Shown here piece by piece: positions 56,223 to 64,000 of a stretch of 64,000 nt of DNA. A program made the position numbers and the translations under genes. Within the stretch, counting starts at the first letter, position 1. Every line of letters begins with the position of its first letter. Source of the DNA: Fennellomyces sp. T-0311. Its lineage: Eukaryota; Mucoromycota; Mucoromycetes; Mucorales; Lichtheimiaceae. The stretch covers positions 558,001-622,000 of the forward strand of contig JALLLT010000010.1 of the NCBI GenBank assembly GCA_025266875.1. Direction: 5' to 3'. The notes under the pieces are model-generated. The model saw nothing but the letters and a program-made list of their open reading frames with translations, searched no databases and was not told the DNA's origin.

Positions 56223-58585
56223 TTATGAGCTGTGGAGTAGTTGTTTGATTTTACCGGTGTCGATCAGCGTTTCCAGTAGACGTTCACTGTGCAAAAGTAT
56301 TAGAAAGTACTCCTTACTAACATTTACTATAATAACTTACTGTGGCAGGTATGTACGGTCAGGATAGAACGCATAGTCGAGCGAGAAATTGGTCAGATTC
56401 GTTACATTCGACATGTATATGTCAGCAAACTACATCAACCAGTTAAACAAAAGTATCTTGGAGTATCCATATCGCGAATCGCTTACGGTTCTGATTTTGT
56501 TAGCAAAGTAGGTCGGATTTTGGTATGTTCTGAAAACACTGCCAAAGGACTTGTTGAACACGTTTCGTAACTCATGTCGAGCATTACGTCGCTCTTCAGC
56601 CCACTCAGTCACCAATGCTTGTATTTCACCATCGGTATCAGGTTCACCATAATGTTTTTGAGCCTCTACTAAAAGCCTTTCAATCCGCAGCAACCAAGCA
56701 AGTGTATGACGATAAGAAGATGTGTTGCGTATCTCTATCTCGGCCGCCAGTTCATGGATAATTGCGCCAGTACGCCATCCTTGCTCTACTGTTGGATCTA
56801 TGAGATCAGAGAATATGTGATCACCAAAATACAACACTTTTTGTCTTTTGAAAAAAAAATTAATATGCCATCCGATATGGGTTTCTTCCAATTTTTACGT
56901 TACCCTGACCTAATGTAACATATTAATGACAAAATGATAATGAAGTAGGCAAGATGATATTACCATCCAGTGAGTCTTGTAAAGTCAATCAAGTTTCCAC
57001 CTTGGTATACTTCGCCTTTCTCAAACTTATTTACCGAATCCCATGTAGGTTCTTGTGCCCGTCTAAAAGGTCGACGTGATCTGTAAAAGTCAGGTTTTCG
57101 TGCACTGACAATCACACAGTCGAACAGGTCGCGCCAGTCTGGGCTAGAAGTAATATACTGCATTCCTTTGTCGCTTTATGTATGTCATTATCAGAATCAT
57201 TCGCTGTCATCTGAACATACGTACATAAACGGTAAGCTGCTGTTGGTAAGCAAAAACGTCTTCTTTCCACTCTTTTTCAACTTTTCGAGGAATCCGACGA
57301 GCTTTGGAGATTTCTCAAGATACTGTGATATATCCGCGAGAACTGCATGATGTAGTCGCCCACCAATGCCGTATGCCCCACTCATGTTTGCTCCGCTATG
57401 CAGAATACGTGCCGCCTGACTTACGTCGTCAGAGAGATAACGTGGATGAAAACTTGAAACCCTTGTAAGAATGCTGGAAATACTAGACTTTCCAATATAG
57501 CATTACCTTATGTTTTTCTCTTTGAAGAACTGAAGCACATCGCTGAGCAGGCAGGCCTAACAAATGACTATGCTTAAATTAACTGAAAAAGCACCTTCTT
57601 GTCGCGATTCATACCTGAGGTATCGAAAACAAATCATTCAGTTGAAACATGTTTGTGTTCAAATATCTCGGAGCGATATGTGTTCCGTTATAATGCCGGA
57701 TCACCTCCTCTGGATCTGACACTCGGTCACGACCAGCTACAACCCCTTAATATTAACATCGCGACAACGGACCTATATTTTGACACAATTACCATGTACT
57801 GTGTTCAATTGAACATTGGCGAAGCTGTCAATCTTCATCAGCCATCCCTTGTTGATATCTACAGGCAAATACGTTTAGCATATGTTTATCGTGAGATAGG
57901 TTATCGGTTACCATAGTGAAGTCCTCTGACCGCAAATGATGGATCGAACTGAAGATCTAGAAGCACGCATGATGCACATTAATATATCGTCTAAAGGTTC
58001 TGCCAGGTTTACTCTACCTTTAATTTGCTTCGGATACCGGAGCATATCGACCAGAATGTCGCGGAGTATATCATAGATCGTTCGCGAGAGATTATCTGTG
58101 TAGTTTGCCAACGTATACTGTATTCAAGTCAACCCACGACCCCAGAAAAAAGAGCAACCAGCAGACTTACGTCATAATCAAATCCATAGACCTCAACATA
58201 TTTGAGGTTTAACTCGTTATTAATAAAACTTGACAGCAAGTTAAGTCAGCGGTTGAACTTTTATGCACGATGTGGAAAAAGAAACTACTACATACACTTC
58301 GTGTGGGCTGGTGACTCCAAACCCATAGATATCTTCAGGCACTTTGTCGCTTTTTTGTAAGCCATAATTTCGGTGTGCTTGTAACTGATCCATCGCGCCA
58401 TTGACCGAGAGGATCTTGGCGTGATCGCGTTCAGCTGCGGCCAAGTGCTGAAGCTTCTTATCGATGAATTCCTTCCTCAGTTGCTCGACAATGTCACTCT
58501 TTTGGCGACTTTGGGGCAATAAACGCGAAGTACAAGTTGGAAACGATTGGAATGCTCCTTTGCGGTATCTAAGTAATGTAAACAT
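56223..58585 (-). CDS. HAD-type 5'-nucleotidase, NT5DC family
   Basis: Multi-exon minus-strand gene. The start chosen is ATG 58585; the upstream in-frame codons are CTG and TTG. The Arg/Ser-rich, acid-poor N-terminus (MFTLLRYRKGAFQSF...) could be a mitochondrial presequence. The nucleophile motif YGFDYDYTLA sits near 58140, FDPSFAVRG near 57935, the motif II block KTFLLTNSS near 57260, and YFGDHIFSDL near 56840. A long C-terminal region of charged helices follows. The family hydrolyses purine nucleoside monophosphates in the case of NT5C2; the NT5DC2/3 substrates are unclear, so the reaction here is not certain. Confidence 0.85.
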
Positions 58586-58953
58586 CAGCAACAAAGTAAA
58601 GAGAAGCTAAAACGCCCATGAAAAGCCCAGCAAGAAATTCATGCCTGGCAAAAAAATTACCCTTCGCTGAACTTGGGGTTGGTGTGTAACGAGTCAGGGC
58701 TCTTATCATTCATGCTACAGTATGCGTTCATGTCGTTTTGATTAATTAGAGGTTATTCTGTTATCATAGTAATGCTGAATACGTTGCTATGGAAACGTAT
58801 TACGGTTGATAAGCACGGTTCATGCGTCTGGGTAATGCCGGAGCAATAAAGTAAACACGAAGCAGAATTTTTTTTGTGGAAACGCATTCGTCTCCTTTTT
58901 TACTTTTTATCCCATGAAAAGTATTTTGGTCGCTTATCTTTCAACTGTTTATC
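58586..58953. promoter_or_regulatory. divergent region between the 5'-nucleotidase and IFRD genes
   Basis: 368 bp between outward-reading starts, with a T-rich run near 58866-58875. No definite TATA box. Confidence 0.4.
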
Positions 58954-60548
58954 ATGCCAACCCGATACTCTAAACGCCCCTCCCGCAAAGATCAGGACGA
59001 CGAAACCGAAGAAGAGGATTTCGGAATTGCGTGGATCAACCGCCTGAACGAAGCAATCGACGATCTGCAAACAAATAGAACAAGGCGAGTGAAACGCCAC
59101 CTCCCCCCTAATCGCGCAGCTCCTAAACAATGGTTATTGTGTAGTGTCCGAGAAGAGTCCCTTGCTTCAATCGTTAGCCTGCTTACAAAGCACTATGCTG
59201 CAGAACCCTTAGAACAACGTAACGAAGAGTTACTGTCGTTGCTGCGGCGGTCGTTGAGCAAATCAGGAAGTGCTAAAGAGTCTACGTTGGCTGCGCAGGC
59301 CATTGCATTATCGTTTGTCAATCATGGCGATGTCGATTTGGGCAGTCAGGACGAGCTGTATCAACAAATATTACCTGCATTAAAGACTACTGCAAAGAAC
59401 GCAGCTGATGTTCACGTTAAATGCAACGTATGGCTTATCAGACGCATAATGACGAACGTTACTCAATGTGATTTCTTTATGTAGTGTTTGCATACTCTTG
59501 CGTTGACTACGCTTATTGCTGGATCGGATATCGACACCCAGCTTGCACGCGAATTTGTATTCGACTTGATCGAAACTGAAGGTCTAGATTTCAATGCAGA
59601 AGAACTTTCACCGCAGCAATTGGATCAACTGATATGCATGGGACTGCGTGCATATGGGATACTGTTCATTGGTATGTTCTATGAAGGTGTTGTTGATACA
59701 GATGTACTCTGGGAAGAAGTTGAGAAGTATGCATTCTTTTCTTTGGATTGTTCTGGTGGTTCGGATCTAATGTGGAATGATTTAGGGTAATGCCTATGCA
59801 CGAACTTCTACTTGAATCTGGCGATAAAGACGTCCGTACAGCAACGGGCGAAAATATCGCAGTAATTTTCGAGATTTTGCGAGTTGCATCCAGTAGCGAG
59901 GTATGACCAAAGCATTACAGTTTAACATGACGTATATCTAAGATACATCTTCATTCAGGATGATGACGAAGAATATAGCGAAGAACTCAAGTACGACAAC
60001 ATGGATGAGCTGGTGCGGACTTTACGCGAGCTGTCTGTTGAGAGCAGCCGGCGGCAGAGCAAAAGTAGTCGTGCTGAGCAAAAATCCGTATTCCGTGACA
60101 TTGTCAAGAGTGTAGAAGATGGTGTTTCACCTACTGAGGAACTCAAAATTGGTGGTAGAGTGATCCCATTCCGCGGTTGGGGTAAGTTTACATCTCAAGA
60201 TGAGTCTAAAAGATACTAATCTTCTCGCGATTCCCTTTAGCCAAAATTTTGCTGCTGAACGCGTTTAGATATACAATGGGACAAGGCTTACACAATCATT
60301 TGAGAGTAAGTGCCAGGAGCAGAAAAGATGTCAGTTTACTCACATATGATCATACTTAGTCCAATGACCTACTACGTCGGATTTTCCGCTATCCAGCATC
60401 ATATATTAGACCAGCAGATGCGGAATTAGACGATAGCGACGTTTCGAGTCGGATGATATCCAAACTTGACCGGCAGTTCATATATGACGAATCCAAAAAG
60501 TTGCGTTCCAAGCAGCTGCGTGATGCAAGGAGCCGCAAGAAGCATTAA
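58954..60548 (+). CDS. IFRD-family (interferon-related developmental regulator) protein
   Basis: Six exons: 58954-59427, 59485-59726, 59786-59900, 59959-60181, 60241-60305 and 60360-60548, 436 codons in frame. HEAT-like helices in the N-terminal two thirds include ESGDKDVRTATGENIAVIFE. A conserved RAEQKSVFRDIVKSVEDG block leads into the IFRD C-terminal domain (LLLNAFRYTMGQGLHNHLRS, then LRRIF), ending in a basic tail. Animal IFRD1/2 act as transcription co-regulators, and IFRD2-like proteins also bind inactive ribosomes; the fungal role is unknown. Confidence 0.9.
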
Positions 60549-62633
60549 TACCCTTTCGAGCTTTCTGCATATCCGTTTATAATTATAATTATGTAATTAT
60601 TCTCAATAGTCATCGTTATTACGTAAAGAACAGTAGACTTCCCATGGTTATGGTTGGTTCTACATATGTATATGACATATTAAACTTACCTTCTATCTTG
60701 AGGCAAGGATATACGTAGCTACATGTAAACTTGACCGAAAGTCAGTGCTACAGTACATAATGTGGGGTCCCAACATTCCATGTCGTCTAGAAGCAAATTC
60801 AAAAATAAGGCTCAATTTTTATCCTATGGCATCCGAAACTTAAAGGAACGCATTAGGCTCAGCTTGCATACTTATAAATACGTCACCTTATGTAACAGGA
60901 ACCAAGGCATTCTGCGTTTGAAATTACCCAACATATTAAGCTTATGCTTTTAAACAAGCAGCGGATTGCATTGTACCGGTGCATTAGCTTATGTTGAGCT
61001 TTTTTTTAAGATATGAATGATATGACAGAATCGGTGGGAAGATTTGGGCTAGAAACAGTTTTTTTTCTTGTACCTCAATGAGTCAGAGGTAGTTTACGAT
61101 GCTTTCCGACATCGGATACAATAAAATGATCAGCCCATCTGAACGTACCAGAACAAATACTGGGGTACTTACACAAAAGCACTACTTTGAGTGGTACGAA
61201 TCTCGCTGTGCCCAGGAGAGGACCTAAAAAGTCAAGATGACTTTCTAAATAAAGAATCTTCTTTGAAGATCTCGCATGTTGTTCTGTGGAATTCGTTTCC
61301 TCCACACTTCTAATCTTACGTTTTGTTAGTCTAGCAAAGTCCTTTGAAAAGATCACGTTAACTGGTCTGATGATGAGGCTTCTAATATCGCCGTTCGCGG
61401 GTTAAAGATCGGATGGCGTTATAATGGCGTACAAATTTTTGGGGACATTCGATAGATGGCCTTTAACAAAAGTACTTACATGAAGAGCGAATACATATTA
61501 TAATAGAACAACATAAAAGTTGCTGTAATTTTACAATGAAAAGGATTTCCGGACAATTACCTAAGCCGTATCGATATCTACTCAGAATTCCATAATGGCA
61601 TATGTCGCTCGTTGCTAGCTACTAGAATAGGACTTACAGGTAGAAAAAGATACTAGTAAAGGACAGAGCTTGCAACGAGCTTTGGGAGTAGAGAAATCAT
61701 TTCAGTACTCACCTCAATATAGACTGACATACGATTACATTGTCGTTGGTGCATTTCTCCTGTGGAAAGAATCCGGAGAATCGGTGATTCTGATTATTAG
61801 CATGCGGCCTGCTGCCGCAAAGTATGCTAGCCTCGTTTTGTATCACCTTCGCGCAAAGTTGCCCTGCAATCGTTTTGATAAAAACAGCACTGCAGCAAAA
61901 TATGTGCTTACCCCCCGCGGGATTCTTTCCATGTGCAATATCTAATAGTATTGGAGCATTGAAACGTACAGTCCTTCACTGACCTTCTAAAGAAAGTATA
62001 TTTATAGAACATTGCTGTATATGCTATTCACAAGCAGTACCGGGACTATGTTTGTCTTCCGTGCATCTCCTTCACTGCGGATGACATTGAAACCTTAACG
62101 TGTCATCGATTGGATCTGTGGCGGTTGGCAGTTTCACCTTGAGATCAATTTCTTCTTAAGGACTAGTCTCCGGAGTCGTTTTACCTTCCCCGAAAAATCT
62201 CCAATTGTCATTTTCAACCAAAAGGAACGCCAAGTACAACGTGATACATAAGGTGAGTATCAGTCAGCTCATTTACAGTCTTTGTGGATGTCGGCGCGGA
62301 AACATATAGCCTTGTGGTACATCGAGAAGAGGCTCCCTCTTCCGGACATGTGAATAAAATACCCCGTCCGGTTGTCCAGAACGAAGATTAATGTCACATT
62401 TGATCGAGATAGTTCAAAGCAAATATGGAAATAGTTTGATGTGTAATCTAGCCGAGCGTTTAACTTTTTATATGAGTTAATGAAAAAGATGTATGGGGGA
62501 ATGTGCAAATGAGTGAAGTCTTTCTATCATATTGGGGGTGGGTGTTTACATAGACTCTAGAAAATCTAATCTTTCTGGTATATACTATCGAGAAAAGAAT
62601 GCTGAGGGAATAAGTAATGTACATATAAGGTGT
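60549..62633. other. 2.1-kb stretch without a supported gene
   Basis: AT-rich with short frames only. Frames at 61075-61356 (minus) and 61670-61945 (plus) show no family motif and no convincing splice partners. Probably old decayed sequence. Confidence 0.4.
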
Positions 62634-64000
62634 CTATGTTCTTGCCGAACTTTTGGATGTAGGAGTGCTAGGGGGGTCCCATGTCATGGAGGTGACCGAT
62701 GGCAAACTGGAACGACGATACTTGTATCTTCTATTGCTTGTAGGTGCGCTTTGTGTACTGACATTATCATCATCCTCAACTTGCGTAGGTAAATTGTTAC
62801 TACCATAGGTGAAATGATTGTGTAAAAAGTCGTTGAGAGAAGCCGTGGAGGATCCACTACTGCTGGTAACGCTGTGAGTGCTAATGGCAGAGGATGAACC
62901 CCATGTATTGAAATCGCGCTTGGCCTTGGCAGAGTGGTGTCCAGTATATGTGGCATATGAACGGCTTTGCTTTGGAAGAGGTGGTGGGCGGCGTCTTTCT
63001 GGTCTTGCTGGAGATGATGCGTTTAGGGATAATGATGATGTTTGTGATATCAATGATGCTGCATAGTTGGATGGAAGGGTGAGTCTGCGTGGCATGCGTC
63101 CAATGACGGTAGAGGAGTTTGCGGATTCGCCTTGAACCATTTTGAGGAATTGCTGTTCGTCAAAGTACTTGAGAGCGGCCCATGAAGGGTTAAGGAATGC
63201 AAATCGCTTTTTCAGCATGCCAAGTTTTTCTGTGAAAGATGGAATATATTAATAACATTGTGCTTAAGAAAACTAGTAAAGAATACTTACGTTTACCAAT
63301 GCCTCCCTGCGCGCTAATACCGTGAAGAGGTTTATCTGGAGCCGGGAGAGTACCTTTAGTACCCTGGCGTAAAGGCTCTTTGCCTTTGACAATTCGACAA
63401 ATGTTGCGAGCAATGCATACACCTGCCAACGTAGCAGCGTAGCCCGTTTTTTCTTCGATTACATTGGTTACATCGCCACCGGCAAAGATGTGCTTGTATT
63501 TCCAATGATCGACCTGGAGAGTGGGCTTGACTCGGACTCTACCCCAACTGTCTAAGCACAAGTCAAGTAGCGAGCTATTGAGCAAAAGCTGGTTGTTTGG
63601 ACGTGTTCCGGTAGCCATAAAGACCTTGTCGTAGCCGCTGTACACGCGGCCACTGGAGCCAAGGTAAACTCCACCATTGTCAGATCCGTCTAGACCGATA
63701 ATGCGTTCGTTACACACGACTTCAATGCCGAGATTCTCCAAGTATTCCATGGCTTTTTCCCGCTGCTGTGAATCGCTCCGACTAATGACTCTGGAGTGAG
63801 ATTCAACTAGCGTCACATGCTTGTGGGGATATGGACCAGGGAATGTACGGAGTGCAATTTCTGAAGCAAGCTCACAGCCAACAAGCCCGCCGCCTTATTA
63901 ACGAATATATTAGATTATTATACTACTTACAGGTTTTTTTTCAACTTACCGACAATGAGCACGCGCTTTGCATTTAATAGTTCTGAGTTTACTTCCTCTA
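62634..64000 (-). CDS. AIFM2/FSP1-like FAD oxidoreductase, 5' end beyond the window
   Basis: At least three exons run off the right edge, so the start is missing. Visible parts: the NAD(P)H-binding Rossmann motif VLIVGGGLVGCELASEI (split by an intron at about 63949-63895), a central VFMATGTRPNN block, the FAD-site IFAGGDVTN near 63480, and TGYAATLAGVCIARNI. These are features of the pyridine-nucleotide-disulphide oxidoreductase fold of the AIF/FSP1 type, which reduces quinones with NAD(P)H. After the usual end of the fold the frame continues for about 150 Ser/Pro/Arg-rich residues without a domain, an uncommon extension. Confidence 0.82.

Overview
This window reads as nuclear DNA of an early-diverging filamentous fungus, most likely Mucoromycota (Mucorales-like). 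The evidence is many short GT-AG introns of about 45-70 bp, closely packed genes in convergent and divergent pairs, a TTLL12-type protein, a class II DAHP synthase, an Skt5/Chs4-type Sel1 protein with a CAAX end, and decayed Ty3/Gypsy, LINE and pogo-like elements. The species is not determined. No virus, CRISPR array or rRNA gene was seen.

Left part (1-14.3 kb): a small coiled-coil ORF (-) lies divergent to a TPR/F-box/LRR gene (+). An antisense F-box/LRR relic follows, then an 11-exon TTLL12-like gene, then a block of decayed transposons (LINE RT, chromodomain Gypsy) and a broken unknown multi-exon gene carrying a 142-bp MITE. The block ends in a second, decayed copy of the TTLL12 3' end.

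Housekeeping block 1 (14.3-26.5 kb): NRAMP transporter (-), Pol5/MYBBP1A nucleolar protein (-), Mic19 MICOS subunit (-), a small DUF962/Mpo1-like membrane protein (+, four short exons), a non-HRD protein kinase (-), and a PXA/nexin-C sorting protein (+) sharing a 75-bp promoter gap with the kinase.

Second F-box locus (26.7-30.8 kb): a paralogue of the first F-box gene is broken by a nonsense codon plus a 2-bp deletion. Its promoter and 5' kilobase are nearly identical to the first copy while its LRR half has diverged, which suggests gene conversion. It is followed by a 1,172-bp internally deleted pogo/Tigger-like element with TA target duplications.

Housekeeping block 2 (32.1-48.2 kb): ferric-reductase-like flavocytochrome (+), Skt5/Chs4-like protein (-), Yme2 mitochondrial protein (-), Sfc1 succinate-fumarate carrier (+, TATA box), DGAT2-like acyltransferase (+), PHOSPHO-type HAD phosphatase (-), Nth1 endonuclease III (+), and a mucin-like single-pass membrane protein (-).

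Right part (48.2-64 kb): gene-poor DNA with an MFS transporter relic, a 101-bp MITE and a LINE 3' fragment, followed by class II DAHP synthase (+), an NT5DC-type 5'-nucleotidase (-), an IFRD-family protein (+), a 2-kb empty stretch and an AIFM2/FSP1-like oxidoreductase (-) cut by the window edge.

Several genes concern mitochondria (Mic19, Yme2, Sfc1, perhaps NT5DC) and metal or redox handling (NRAMP, ferric reductase, FSP1-like), but nothing suggests a biosynthetic cluster or operon. The most unusual signals are the mosaic F-box duplication, the TIR element family with its MITEs, microexons of 10 and 5 nt at conserved motifs, a GC-AG intron, and the TTLL12 3'-end duplication bracketing the transposon block. 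I did not find a clear new multi-gene system.
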